This document shows positions 15,947 through 28,054 of a stretch of 64,000 nucleotides of DNA, piece by piece. The position numbers and the translations under genes were made by a program. Location: assembly GCA_963697565.1 (NCBI GenBank), contig CAVOOM010000007.1, positions 1 to 64,000 of the forward strand. The letters are read 5' to 3'. Within the stretch, counting starts at the first letter, position 1, and each line of letters begins with the position of its first letter. The stretch comes from CAWFSE01 sp963697565. Lineage in GTDB: Bacteria; Actinomycetota; Actinomycetes; CAVWCF01. Below the pieces are notes generated by a model. It was not told where the DNA came from and ran no database searches. It saw nothing but the letters and a program-made list of their open reading frames with translations.

Positions 15947-16650
15947 CCGAGGCGGCCCAGCGCGAGGGGCTGGCCGAGCTCCTCGGCGGCCCCCGCGGCA
16001 TCGTGGACGCGGGCCTGCCCGGGGTGCTCTTCGGGGTCGCCTACGCGGCCTTCGGCCAGCAGCTCGGCCCGGCCCTGTGGGTCGCCCTGGGTTCGGCTGC
16101 GGTGCTCTTCGTCATCAGCCTCGTGCAGCGTCGCAGCGTGCAGCACTCGATCGCCGGGCTGGTGGGCGTCGCGATCATGGCCCTGGTCGCGCGCTGGACC
16201 GGCCAGGCCGAGGCCTTCTACCTGCCGAGCATCCTGAAGAACGCCGGGTACGCCGCCGCCTACGCGATCTCGGTGCTGGTGCGGTGGCCGCTGCTCGGGG
16301 TGTTCCTCGGGCCGGTGCTCGGCGAGGGCTTCCACTGGCGGCAGGACCCCGCCCGGCGGCGCGCCTACGCCCGGGCCTCCTGGGTGTGGTGCGGGATGTT
16401 CCTGGTGCGCCTGCTGGTGCAGATCCCGCTGTACCTCGCGGGAGCCGTCGCGGCGCTGGGGATCGCCGGCATCTTCCTCGGGATCCCGCTGTTCGCGCTC
16501 ACCGTCTACATCACCTGGGTCATCCTGCGCGCCGTGCCCATGACCAAGCACGCACCGGACCCGCCGGACGAGATCGCCGACGCCGAGCCGGAGGCGACCG
16601 CCGGCGCCGCCCCGGCCTCAGACGTGGTCGGGCGCGAGGATCTGCTGTAG
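15943..16650 (+). CDS. DUF3159 integral membrane protein
   Basis: 235 residues, about six transmembrane helices (ALWVALGSAAVLFVISL, AGLVGVAIMALVARW, WPLLGVFLGPVLGEGFHW, GMFLVRLLVQIPLYL, LGIPLFALTVYITWVIL). Actinobacterial family of unknown function, adjacent to the TrkA pair as in mycobacteria. The last 33 bp overlap the 3' end of the convergent TrkA gene (16618-16650). Confidence 0.87.
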   Translation: MTEAAQREGLAELLGGPRGIVDAGLPGVLFGVAYAAFGQQLGPALWVALGSAAVLFVISLVQRRSVQHSIAGLVGVAIMALVARWTGQAEAFYLPSILKNAGYAAAYAISVLVRWPLLGVFLGPVLGEGFHWRQDPARRRAYARASWVWCGMFLVRLLVQIPLYLAGAVAALGIAGIFLGIPLFALTVYITWVILRAVPMTKHAPDPPDEIADAEPEATAGAAPASDVVGREDLL

Positions 16651-17283
16651 CAGCGGCTCGGCGTCCTGGGTCGCGACGAAGAGCAGCTCGTCGCCCCCCT
16701 CGACCGCGTCATCGCGGCTCGGGGTCAGCACCAGGCCGTCCCGCAGGATCGCGACGAGGGCGGTGTCGGCCGGCCAGGCCACGTCTCCCACCCGGGTGCC
16801 CGCCAGGGCCGAGGCCGGCGGCAACGTGAGCTCCACGAGGTTGGCATGCCCCTGGCGGAACTCGAACAGCCGCACGAGGTCGCCGATGCTGACCGCCTCC
16901 TCGACCAGGGCGCTCAGCATCCGCGGGGTCGACACGGCCACATCGACGCCCCAGGACTCGTCGAACATCCACTCGTTCTTGGGGTGGTTGACGCGGGCGA
17001 CCACGCGCGGCACGCCGTACTCGGTCTTGGCGAGCAGCGACATGACGAGGTTGACCTTGTCGTCCCCGGTGGCGGCGACCACGACCTGGCAGCGCTCCAG
17101 GCCCATGCCCTCGAGCACGGCGATCTCGCAGGCGTCGGCCTGCAGCCACTCGGCTCCGGGGATGGACTCGGGCCGGATGCACTCGGCATCGCGGTCGACG
17201 AGCAGGACGTCGTGGCCGTTCGCGACGAGCTCCTTGGCGATGGAGCGGCCGACCTTGCCGGCGCCGGCGATGACGACGCGCAT
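16618..17283 (-). CDS. trkA: TrkA-type K+ channel/transporter regulator (second of pair)
   Basis: 221 residues. RCK_N domain with the Rossmann motif MRVVIAGAGKVGRSIAKEL and acidic NAD site LLVDRD, then an RCK_C domain (about residues 140-220; HANLVELTLPPASALAGTRV). Such proteins gate Trk/Ktr/KimA-class K+ uptake in response to nucleotides. Its ATG overlaps the stop of the other TrkA gene (TGATG at 17281-17285), so the two are made together, as ceoB and ceoC are in mycobacteria. Confidence 0.9.
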   Translation of the reverse strand: MRVVIAGAGKVGRSIAKELVANGHDVLLVDRDAECIRPESIPGAEWLQADACEIAVLEGMGLERCQVVVAATGDDKVNLVMSLLAKTEYGVPRVVARVNHPKNEWMFDESWGVDVAVSTPRMLSALVEEAVSIGDLVRLFEFRQGHANLVELTLPPASALAGTRVGDVAWPADTALVAILRDGLVLTPSRDDAVEGGDELLFVATQDAEPLLQQILAPDHV

Positions 17284-17948
17284 CAGTCACCCTCCAGGGG
17301 AGGCTTGGAGAGCACGGCCTCGACGGCGTCGAGGTCGCGGTGGCGCATGAGCACGTGCAGCAGGTCGCCCTCCTGCAGGACGGTGTCCGGCCCGGGGATC
17401 ACTCCCTCGCCGTAGCGGGTGACGAAGGCGATCCGGGCGGGGGCGGCCTGCTCGATCCGGCTCAGCCGACGGCCGATCCAGCCGGCATGGGCGTGCACCT
17501 CGGCCAGCCGGATCTCGCCGCTCGGGTCGGCCCAGGAGGTCAAGGCGCCCTCGGGGAGCATCCGGCGCATGATCTGGTCGGTGGTCCACCGCACGGTCGC
17601 GACGGTGGGGATGCCGAGCCGCTGGTAGACCTCGGCGCGGCGCGAGTCGTAGATGCGGGCGACCACGTTGTCCACGCCGAACGTCTCCCGGGCGACGCGC
17701 GCGGCCAGGATGTTGGAGTTGTCGCCGCTGCTCACCGCAGCGAAGGCCTGCGCCTCCTCGATGCCCGCGGCCAGCAGCACCTCGCGGTCAAAGCCGACGC
17801 CGGTCACGGTGCGGCCGTGGAAGCCCTCGGGCAGCCGCTTGAAGGCGCGCGGCTCCTGGTCGATGACGGCGACCGTGTGCCCCTTGTCCTGGAGCGCCAC
17901 GGCCAGTGAGGAGCCGACCCGACCGCATCCCATGATCACCACGTGCAC
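17283..17948 (-). CDS. trkA: TrkA-type K+ channel/transporter regulator (first of pair)
   Basis: 221 residues, GTG 17948. Rossmann glycines in VHVVIMGCGRVGSSLAVAL, then VIDQEPRAFKRL and AVSSGDNSNILAARVARETF. An RCK_C-like half ends LEGD. Paralogue of the gene it overlaps; heterodimers are plausible. Divergent from the KimA-like transporter gene, 88 bp between starts, so the K+ genes probably share a regulatory region. Confidence 0.9.
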   Translation of the reverse strand: MHVVIMGCGRVGSSLAVALQDKGHTVAVIDQEPRAFKRLPEGFHGRTVTGVGFDREVLLAAGIEEAQAFAAVSSGDNSNILAARVARETFGVDNVVARIYDSRRAEVYQRLGIPTVATVRWTTDQIMRRMLPEGALTSWADPSGEIRLAEVHAHAGWIGRRLSRIEQAAPARIAFVTRYGEGVIPGPDTVLQEGDLLHVLMRHRDLDAVEAVLSKPPLEGD

Positions 17949-18036
17949 GGCCCCAGAGTGCCAGACCGGTGGTCCCGCGGTGCAAATGGGCCGACACCGT
18001 TCGGACCGATAGGGCCGCGGGCATAGCCTTGCGGGC

Positions 18037-20067
18037 GTGCCGAGCGTCTCTGGGGTCTCCAAGCGGTTGATCGTCGGCCGCGCCCTGCGCAGCGAGCAGC
18101 TGGGCGAGACGCTGCTGCCGAAGCGGCTGGCCCTGCCGGTGTTCGCCTCCGACGCCCTGTCGTCCAACGCCTACGCCACGCAGGAGATCCTGCTGGTGCT
18201 CTCGCTGGGCGGCGTCGCCTTCTACTCGTACGCGCCGTGGGTCGCCGCGGCCGTGGTGGTCATCTTCTTCGTCGTGGTCGCGTCCTACCGGCAGAACGTG
18301 CACGCCTACCCCAGCGGCGGCGGCGACTACGAGGTGGTGTCGACCAACCTGGGCCAGCGCGCCGGGGTGTTCGTCGCCAGCGCGCTGCTCGTGGACTACG
18401 TGATGACCGTCGCGGTCTCGATCTCCTCTGCCGTGGCCAACATCGCCTCGGCCTGGGATCCCGTGAACGACCACAAGGTCGCGGTGGCCGTCACCCTGAT
18501 CGCCGTGGTCACCTTCGTCAACCTGCGCGGGGTGCGGGAGTCCGGGGCGGCGTTTGCGATCCCCACGTACGCGTTCATGTTCGCCATCTTCGGGATGGTC
18601 GGGTACGCGCTGTTCCGGATCTCCTCCGGTGAGACGGTGCAAGCCGCGAGCGCCGACTGGGAGATCGTCCCGGAGGGCACCTTCACCGGGTTGGCCCTGG
18701 TCTTCCTGGTGCTTCGGGCGTTCTCGTCGGGCACCACCGCGCTCACCGGCGTCGAGGCGATCAGCAACGGAGTGCCGGCCTTCCGCAAGCCCAAGAGCAA
18801 GAACGCCGCGACCACGCTGCTCATGCTCGGCGTGATCTCGATGACGATGTTCGCGGCGATCACCTGGCTGGCCATCTACACCGGCGTCAAGGTCGCCGAG
18901 AAGGACTCCGACCTCATCGGCCTGCCCGAGGGGCAGAACCAGAAGACCGTCATCGCCCAGGTCGCCGACGCCGTCTTCTCCGACTTCCCGGTGGGGGCCG
19001 TCCTGGTCGCCCTCGTGACCGCGCTCATCCTGGCGCTGGCCGCCAACACCGCGTTCAACGGATTCCCGGTGCTGGGGTCGATCCTCGCCCGCGACGGCTA
19101 CCTGCCCCGCCAGCTGCACACCCGCGGCGACCGGCTGGCCTTCAGCAACGGCATCCTCACGCTGTCGGCGCTGGCGATCATCCTGGTGGTGATCTACCAG
19201 GCCGACGTCTCCAAGCTGATCCAGCTCTACATCCTGGGTGTCTTCATCTCGTTCACGATGAGCCAGACGGGGATGGTGCGGCACTGGACCCGGCTGCTGC
19301 GCGAGGAGACGCGGCCCAAGGAGCGGGCCCGGATGATGCGGTCGCGCGTCATCAACGCCATCGGCCTGGTGATGACCGGGTCGGTGCTCGTCATCGTGCT
19401 GGTCACGAAGTTCACCCGCGGGGCGTGGATCGTCGTGATCGCGATGCCGGTGCTGTACTTCCTGATGACGTCGGTGCGCGGCCACTACGACCGGGTGGCC
19501 ACCGAGCTGCGCGTCGACGAGGACGAGCCGACCACGCTGCCCTCGCGGGTCCACGCGATCGTGCTCGTGTCGAAGATCCACAAGCCGGCCCTGCGCGCGC
19601 TGGCGTACGCGCGGGCCACCCGGCCGTCCACGCTCGAGGCGCTCACGGTGCAGGTCGACGAGGGGGACGCGGCGGCGCTGCAGGACGAGTGGGACCGCAG
19701 GCAGATCCCGGTGCCGCTCAAGGTCCTGGACTCGCCGTACCGCGAGATCACCCGGCCGCTCATCGACTACGTGCGCGACCTGCGCCGCGACAGCCCGCGG
19801 GACATCGTGACCGTCTACGTCCCCGAGTACGTCGTGGGCCACTGGTGGGAGCAGCTGCTGCACAACCAGAGCGCGCTGCGGCTCAAGACCCGGCTGCTGT
19901 TCACCCCCGGGGTCATGGTGGTCTCGGTGCCCTATCAGCTGGCCTCGTCGGCGGGGGCCGCAGACCGGCCGGAGCCGCTCGCCCCGGGCGCGGCGCGCCG
20001 CGGCGAGCCGTCCGCCGAGCAGGCCGAGGACGAGGTCCGCAGGGCGCTGGGCGCCCCACCGCCGTGA
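18037..20067 (+). CDS. APC-superfamily K+ importer, KimA-like
   Basis: 676 residues, GTG 18037. About 12 transmembrane helices over residues 25-460, with the N-terminal LALPVFASDALSSNAYATQE, which matches the unwound helix-1 region of KimA/YdaO-type proteins, and the loop HAYPSGGGDYEVVSTNLG. A hydrophilic C-terminal domain of about 200 residues follows (HAIVLVSKIHKPALRALAYA ... WWEQLLHNQSALRLKTRLLF). KimA of Bacillus is a c-di-AMP-inhibited H+/K+ symporter. The divergent TrkA pair supports K+ as substrate, but amino-acid transport cannot be excluded. Stop overlaps the next start (GTGA at 20064-20067). Confidence 0.82.
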   Translation: MPSVSGVSKRLIVGRALRSEQLGETLLPKRLALPVFASDALSSNAYATQEILLVLSLGGVAFYSYAPWVAAAVVVIFFVVVASYRQNVHAYPSGGGDYEVVSTNLGQRAGVFVASALLVDYVMTVAVSISSAVANIASAWDPVNDHKVAVAVTLIAVVTFVNLRGVRESGAAFAIPTYAFMFAIFGMVGYALFRISSGETVQAASADWEIVPEGTFTGLALVFLVLRAFSSGTTALTGVEAISNGVPAFRKPKSKNAATTLLMLGVISMTMFAAITWLAIYTGVKVAEKDSDLIGLPEGQNQKTVIAQVADAVFSDFPVGAVLVALVTALILALAANTAFNGFPVLGSILARDGYLPRQLHTRGDRLAFSNGILTLSALAIILVVIYQADVSKLIQLYILGVFISFTMSQTGMVRHWTRLLREETRPKERARMMRSRVINAIGLVMTGSVLVIVLVTKFTRGAWIVVIAMPVLYFLMTSVRGHYDRVATELRVDEDEPTTLPSRVHAIVLVSKIHKPALRALAYARATRPSTLEALTVQVDEGDAAALQDEWDRRQIPVPLKVLDSPYREITRPLIDYVRDLRRDSPRDIVTVYVPEYVVGHWWEQLLHNQSALRLKTRLLFTPGVMVVSVPYQLASSAGAADRPEPLAPGAARRGEPSAEQAEDEVRRALGAPPP

Positions 20068-21272
20068 CCCCCTCAGTGGGGGAGGTCATCGAGGTCGCGG
20101 TGGGCGCCGTGGCCCATGGCGGGCACTGCGTCGCCCGGCTCGACGGCCGGGTGGTGTTCGTCCGCCACGCTTTGCCGGGTGAGCGGGTGCGGGCGCGGAT
20201 CACCGAGGGCGGTGAGACCTCCCGCTACCTGCGCGCGGACGCCGTCGAGGTGCTGGAGGCGTCGCCCCACCGGGTGCCGCCGCCGTGCCCCCACGCCCGC
20301 CCGGGTGGCTGCGGAGGGTGCGACTGGCAGCACGTGGATCTCGCCGAGCAGCGGCGCCTCAAGGCCGCCGTGGTCTCCGAGCAGCTGCGTCGGCTGGGCG
20401 GGATCGAACGTGAGGTCGTCGTCGAGGAGCTGCCCGGGTCGCCCGACGGCCTGGGGTGGCGGACCCGCGTCCGGCACGCGGTCGACGCCGAGGGGCGGCT
20501 GGGCTTCCGCCGGCACCGCTCGCACGCCGTTGAGCAGGTCGAAGGCTGCCCGCTCGCCCATGTGGCGCTGGGGGACGACGCGGCCTGCGCCCGCACGTGG
20601 GGCGGCGCGGCCGAGGTCGCGCTGGCGGTGGCCCCGACCCAGGCGCAGCCGATCGTGTTCGTCGACGGCGTGGCGGCCGGCAAGCGGATCCGGGTGCTCG
20701 AGCAGGCGGCGGGACGCGAGTGGCGGGTGACCGGGCCGGGCTTCTGGCAGGTCCACCCGGCCGCGGCCGACACCCTCGCCGCGGCCGTCCTCGACGCCCT
20801 GGCGCCGCAGCCCGGCGAGGCCGGCTTGGACCTCTACGCCGGGGTGGGGCTGTTCGCCGGGGTGGTGGCCCGCGCTGTCGGGCCGACCGGGGCCGTGGTG
20901 GCGGTGGAGTCCTCCGAGCCGGCGTGCAAGGACGCCCGGCGCAACCTCCACGACCTGCCGCAGGTGCGCATCGCCCACGCGCGGGTGGACGCGTGGCTGC
21001 GCGGCGACGAGGCGGCGTCGCTCGGCGGCGTCGACATCGTCGTGCTCGACCCGCCGCGTTCCGGAGCGGGCCGGGCCGTCGTCGAGGCGATCGCTGGGCG
21101 GGCGGGGCGCGCCATCGCGTACGTCGCCTGCGACCCCGCGGCCCTGGCCCGCGATCTGGCCACCTTCGCTGCGCTGGGCTGGCGGCTGGACACGCTGCGA
21201 GCCTTCGACGCCTTCCCGATGACCCACCACGTCGAGTGCGTGGCGGGCCTCGTCCGGGATACGGTATCTTGA
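20064..21272 (+). CDS. TRAM-domain class I SAM RNA methyltransferase (TrmA/RlmD family)
   Basis: 402 residues. N-terminal TRAM domain (EVAVGAVAHGGHCVARLDG). [4Fe-4S] ligands at Cys75, 83 and 86 (CPHARPGGCGGC) and one in VEGCPLAH. SAM site GLDLYAGVGLFAGVVA, then VLDPPRSGAGR and the nucleophilic-cysteine motif AYVACDPAALARDLA. Members make 5-methyluridine in rRNA or tRNA; the exact site cannot be told from sequence. Coupled by a GTGA overlap to the KimA-like gene, an arrangement also found in mycobacteria. Confidence 0.9.
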   Translation: MTPSVGEVIEVAVGAVAHGGHCVARLDGRVVFVRHALPGERVRARITEGGETSRYLRADAVEVLEASPHRVPPPCPHARPGGCGGCDWQHVDLAEQRRLKAAVVSEQLRRLGGIEREVVVEELPGSPDGLGWRTRVRHAVDAEGRLGFRRHRSHAVEQVEGCPLAHVALGDDAACARTWGGAAEVALAVAPTQAQPIVFVDGVAAGKRIRVLEQAAGREWRVTGPGFWQVHPAAADTLAAAVLDALAPQPGEAGLDLYAGVGLFAGVVARAVGPTGAVVAVESSEPACKDARRNLHDLPQVRIAHARVDAWLRGDEAASLGGVDIVVLDPPRSGAGRAVVEAIAGRAGRAIAYVACDPAALARDLATFAALGWRLDTLRAFDAFPMTHHVECVAGLVRDTVS

Positions 21273-21282
21273 CGTCAAGATA
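21265..21282. promoter_or_regulatory. Perfect 18-bp palindrome upstream of acnA
   Basis: TATCTTGACGTCAAGATA is fully self-complementary. It overlaps the last codons of the methyltransferase gene and ends 23 bp before the aconitase GTG. It embeds TTGACG, a -35-like hexamer. The size and symmetry suit a dimeric repressor. I do not know which regulator binds it. Confidence 0.65.
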
Positions 21283-21305
21283 AATTCACGAGGCCGGGAG
21301 GACAC

Positions 21306-23976
<2,671 letters not shown>

Positions 23977-24008
23977 CCCTCGATCGGGGCGGTCGTACGC
24001 TCTCCGTC

Positions 24009-25413
24009 ATGACCCTGGTCGCCGGCATCGACTCGTCCACCCAGTCCACCAAGGTCCTGGTCTGCGACGCCGAGACCGGCGCTGTGGTCCGCGAGGGCCG
24101 CGCCCCGCATCCGGACGGCACCGAGTGCCCGCCCGAGGCGTGGTGGGCGGCGCTCGGCCAGGCCGCGGCCGGTGGCCTCCTCGACGGTGTCGAGGCCCTG
24201 GCGGTCGGCGGCCAGCAGCACGGGATGGTGGCGCTGGACGGCAGTGGGGAGCCGGTCCGCCCGGCCCTGCTCTGGAACGACGCCCGGTCTGCGCCGGACG
24301 CCACGGATCTGATCGCCGAGCTGGGCGGGCCGCAGGCGTGGGCCGATGCGGTCGGCAGCGTGCCGGTCGCCGCGTTCACCGTCACCAAGCTGCGTTGGCT
24401 GGCCCGCTGCGAGCCGGACCTCGCGGCGAGGGTCGAGTCGGTCCTGCTGCCGCACGACCACCTGACCTGGCAGCTGGCCGGCCGGCCCCAGCAGGCCACC
24501 ACCGACCGAGGCGACGCCTCCGGCACCGGCTACTGGTCGCCGGCGGCCGGCGCCTACCGCCCGGACCTGCTCGTGCGCGCCCTCGGCCACGACGCCGTGC
24601 TGCCGCGGGTCGCCGCCCCCGCCGAGGTCGTCGGCGAGGCGGCGACCCTGGCGCCGGGCGCGCTGCTCGCCGCGGGCACCGGCGACAACATGGGAGCGGC
24701 ACTCGGCCTGGGACTTGGCCTCGGTGACGTCGTGGTGTCGCTCGGGACGTCGGGCACCGCGTTCGCCGTCTCCGAGACGCCGACGGCCGACGCCAGCGGC
24801 GCCGTCGCGGGGTTCGCCGACGGCACCGGCCGCTTCCTGCCGCTGGTGTGCACGCAGAACGCGGCCCGGGTGCTGGCTGCCGGCGCCGCGCTGCTGGGCG
24901 TTGACCTCGACGCGCTCAGCGACCTGGCGCTGAGGGCGGAGCCGGGCTCCGGCGGGCTCGTGCTGCTCCCGTACCTGGACGGCGAGCGCACCCCCAACCT
25001 GCCCGACGCGACGGGCAGCCTGCACGGGCTGACCCGCTCCAACCTGAGCCCCGAGAACCTTGCCCGGGCCTGCGTTGAGGGCATGCTGATCGGGCTCGCA
25101 GAGGCGGTCGACACGCTGGTTTCGCTCGGGGCGCCGCCGCGGCGGGTGCTGCTCATCGGCGGGGCGGCGGCCTCCCCGGCGGTGCGCGCCGTCGCCGCCA
25201 CCGTGTTCTCGGCTCCGGTGCACGTCCCCCCGGCGGGGGAGTACGTCGCGCTCGGGCGCCGCACGCCAGGCAGCCTGGGCGCTGGCCGCCTCGCCTGAGC
25301 CGCCGGCCTGGGAGCAGCCGGGCACCCTCGTCCTTGAGCCGGCCCCGCGGCCCGAGGTCCGCGCCGCCTATGCGGCCGCCCGGCAGGCGCTTTACGGGGG
25401 GCGGGCGACGTGA
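24009..25413 (+). CDS. xylB: Xylulokinase (one frameshift)
   Basis: About 467 residues of the FGGY kinase family, phosphorylating D-xylulose with ATP. N-terminal phosphate site AGIDSSTQSTKVLV, substrate region GGQQHGMVALDGSGEPVRPALLWND, ATP-side GTGDNMGAALGLG and LIGGAAASPAVRAVAA. A frameshift near 25257 interrupts the C-terminus; the other frame continues in family style (ARQAAWALAASPEPPAWEQ) to TGA 25411. The xylose-type ABC importer, ROK repressor and mutarotase nearby support the xylulose assignment. xylA is not in the window. Confidence 0.9.
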
Positions 25414-25778
25414 CCCTCGGGGTGCCCCCAGGCTGGCCAGCGGAGGTGCCGCCGCCGGACGCCCCCGGCTGGGAGCAGCGGGCCGCAGGCTGGCTCTTCG
25501 ACCTGTGCCCGGCCGACCTGCGCGCCTACGAGGTGCTGAGGCGGCATCCCCTCGCCCTCGTCTACGTCGCCGACGCCCAGGTGTCGGCCGCGCTGGCCGC
25601 CGTGCTCGACAGCCTGTCCGGGGCGCGGGCGACGCTGCGCGAGGCACTGCCCCCGGCAGCGGTGAGCGAGGTCGTCGTGGCCCTGCAGGCCGAGCGCGTG
25701 CGCCTCGGGGCGGCCGCGCGAGGGGTGGCGCTGGTCCGCGAGGCGCTCGAGGGTGTGCGGCGCGCCCCCCGGCTCTGA
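25410..25778 (+). CDS. Hypothetical protein downstream of xylB
   Basis: 122 residues from GTG 25410, overlapping the reconstructed xylB stop (GTGA). Mostly alpha-helical (VLRRHPLALVYVADAQVSAA, SEVVVALQAERVRLGAAARG); no domain recognised. Coupling to xylB suggests co-expression but gives no function. Convergent with xylG, 13 bp between stops. Confidence 0.65.
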   Translation: MTLGVPPGWPAEVPPPDAPGWEQRAAGWLFDLCPADLRAYEVLRRHPLALVYVADAQVSAALAAVLDSLSGARATLREALPPAAVSEVVVALQAERVRLGAAARGVALVREALEGVRRAPRL

Positions 25779-25791
25779 GGCACGACTGGGC

Positions 25792-26606
25792 TCAGTGCAG
25801 GTCGGCCAGGTCGGCCTTGGTGACCTCGCCGGGCTTCTTCCCGGCGATGATCATCGCCAGGACCTCGTCCTTGGTGACGTCGGCCTTGTTGACCGTGCCG
25901 ACCAGCTTGCCCTGCAGCATCACGCAGATCCGGTCGGCTAGGTCGAAGACGTCGTGGATATCGTGGCTGATCAGGAAGATGCCCAGCCCCTCGGCCTTGA
26001 GCTGGCGGATGAGATGGCGCACCTCATCGGTCTCGGCCGGGCCGAGCGCCGCGGTGGGCTCGTCCATGATCAGGATGCGGGCGTCGAAGTGCACCGCGCG
26101 AGCGATGGACACCGACTGCCGCTGGCCGCCGGACAGCGACTTGACCGGGGCGGTGAAGTTGCGGAACCGCGGGTTGAGCCGCTTCATCAGCTTGCGGGTG
26201 GCGTCCTCCATCGAGGTGTCGTCCAGGGTGCCCCACCGGGTGCGCAGCTCTCGGCCGAGGAAGATGTTGGTCGGGGCGTCGAGGTTGTCGGCGAGAGCAA
26301 GCGTCTGGTAGATCGTCTCGATCCCGAGGCTGCGCGCGTCGCGCGGGTTGTTGATCGTGCAGGGCTGCCCGTTGATCAGGATCTCGCCGGCATCGCCCTT
26401 GTGCGCGCCCGACAGCGTCTTGATCAGCGTGGTCTTGCCGGCGCCGTTGCCGCCGACCAGGGCGACCACCTCGCCGGGGTAGAGGTCGACGCTCACCCCG
26501 TCGACGGCGTGCACGCCGCCGAAGGACACGCGGATGTCGCGCATCTCCACCAAGGGCGTGCCCCGATCGGGGGCGGGAAGGGGGCGTCTTGTGCCATGGC
26601 GGTCAT
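25792..26606 (-). CDS. xylG: Sugar ABC transporter ATP-binding protein (xylose type; one frameshift)
   Basis: About 271 residues, a single nucleotide-binding domain. Walker A VGGNGAGKTTLIK, signature KSLSGGQRQSVSIA, Walker B ILIMDEPTAAL, switch LISHDIHDV. The start ATG 26606 overlaps the permease stop (ATGA). The frame is broken near 26580 in a G-run, after which MRDIRVSFGGVHAVDGVS is continuous. It would energise the XylH-type permease. Single-domain XylG-like ATPases, rather than RbsA-like double ones, are common in actinobacterial CUT2 systems. Confidence 0.88.
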
Positions 26607-27973
26607 CCGACCCTCCGGCGGTAGAAGGAGTCGAGCGCGACCGCGACGACCAGGACGACGCCGACCACGATCTGCTGGAGCGGGGCGTCGATATTGAGCA
26701 GCACCATGCCCGACTGCAGCGACTGCGCCACGAGCGCACCGAGCAGGGCGCCGGGGATGGTGCCGATGCCGCCGGCCAACGAGGTGCCGCCGATGACCGC
26801 CGCGGCGATCGTGTAGAGCTCGGCGAGGGTGCCGAGGCCGCTGGTGGCGGCGTCCGTGCGCGCGATCTGAACGGCCGAGGCGATGGCGACGAGCATGCCC
26901 ATGAGGGCGAAGGTCTGGACGATCATCCACTTCGACTTCACGCCGCCGAGCTCGGCCGCCTCGGGGTTGCCGCCGATGGCGAACACGTAGCGGCCGAATC
27001 GGGTCCGGGTGGCGAGGAAGGTCATCAACAGGCCGACCCCAAGCATGATGACCACCGGGATCGGCAGGCCGAAGGGGATCTCCGTCCCCGGGGTGTACGT
27101 CTCGCCGCGGCTCTCGACGTACTCCCGGGCCAGCGGGGGCGGCATGAAGTAGCTGTTGATCACGTACGCGGCGCCCAGCACCGCGCCGCACTCCAGCAGG
27201 CCCAGCAGCACGTCGGCCCAGACGGGACGCTGGGAGAAGCCGTACTTCTGCTTGCGGCGTCGCCCGTTGAACAGCAGCACCACGATGCCGACGCAGGCCA
27301 CGCCGGCCAGCACCCAGGTCAGGGTGCCGCCGATGCTGCCGTCGATGCCGCCGCCGCCGAGCCGCGAGAAGTTGGAGTCCATCGGCGCGATGGTGCGGCC
27401 CGAGGCCATCGCCCAGGCCACCCCTCGCCAGACGAGCAGCCCGCCCAGGGTGACGATGAACGCTGGCACCCCCACGTACGCGACGATCGAGCCCTGGAAG
27501 CCCCCGATCACCGCCCCCATCGCCACGCCCGCGAGCAGCGCGATGATCCAGGTCCAGCGGTTCTCCAGGCCGAGCCACTGCGGCAGCCACTCGACCTGCA
27601 GGATCGCCATGGCCATGCCGAGGGCGGCGAGCATCGAGCCGACCGACAGGTCGATGTTGCGCGACACGATGACCAGCACCATGCCGGTGGCCATGATCCC
27701 AACGACCGACGTCTGGACCGAAAGGTTCCAGAGGTTGCGCGGGGTGAGGAAGGTGCCCCCGGTCAGCACGTGCAGCACGACCCAGATGACGACCAGCGCG
27801 ACGATCATCCCAACAGCCGCGGGTCGACCTCCAGGCGGCGCAGAGAAGGAGCCGGCCGTGGTGCGCTCCCCTTCGGGGGCGGGCTCCTCCGGGGCGGACG
27901 CCCCCGGGTCGGGCGGGGCGACGGGCGGACGGTCATTCAGGCACCTCCGGGCAGGAACAGATGCGACGCCCAC
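26603..27973 (-). CDS. xylH: Sugar ABC transporter permease (XylH-like)
   Basis: About 456 residues, RbsC/XylH (CUT2) family. After a Pro/Glu-rich cytoplasmic N-terminus come about ten or more helices. Landmarks: SVVGIMATGMVLVIVSRNID, LSVGSMLAALGMAMAIL and, in the coupling loop region, GRYVFAIGGNPEAAELGGV. The start is uncertain: GTG 27973 keeps the frame open, but a GGAGGTG ribosome site precedes an out-of-frame ATG near 27936, so the true start may be there with a base error nearby. Stop overlaps xylG (ATGA). Confidence 0.88.
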   Translation of the reverse strand: MGVASVPARRCLNDRPPVAPPDPGASAPEEPAPEGERTTAGSFSAPPGGRPAAVGMIVALVVIWVVLHVLTGGTFLTPRNLWNLSVQTSVVGIMATGMVLVIVSRNIDLSVGSMLAALGMAMAILQVEWLPQWLGLENRWTWIIALLAGVAMGAVIGGFQGSIVAYVGVPAFIVTLGGLLVWRGVAWAMASGRTIAPMDSNFSRLGGGGIDGSIGGTLTWVLAGVACVGIVVLLFNGRRRKQKYGFSQRPVWADVLLGLLECGAVLGAAYVINSYFMPPPLAREYVESRGETYTPGTEIPFGLPIPVVIMLGVGLLMTFLATRTRFGRYVFAIGGNPEAAELGGVKSKWMIVQTFALMGMLVAIASAVQIARTDAATSGLGTLAELYTIAAAVIGGTSLAGGIGTIPGALLGALVAQSLQSGMVLLNIDAPLQQIVVGVVLVVAVALDSFYRRRVG

Positions 27974-28054
27974 AGAGACGTAGTCCGCGGGCGCCGCATT
28001 TGTTCGTTACTCATGCGTGTTCAGTTGCTCAGCGTGACGGGTGTTGACGACGGG

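Noticed and set aside
17949..18036. c-di-AMP (ydaO) riboswitch ahead of the KimA-like gene
   Set aside because: The 88-bp gap is shorter than the riboswitch and lacks its conserved core.
17788..19863. 691-residue minus-strand frame opposite the KimA-like gene
   Set aside because: Composition is His/Asp/Arg/Gln-rich shadow coding typical of high-GC antisense frames; the plus strand has clear membrane-protein sequence.
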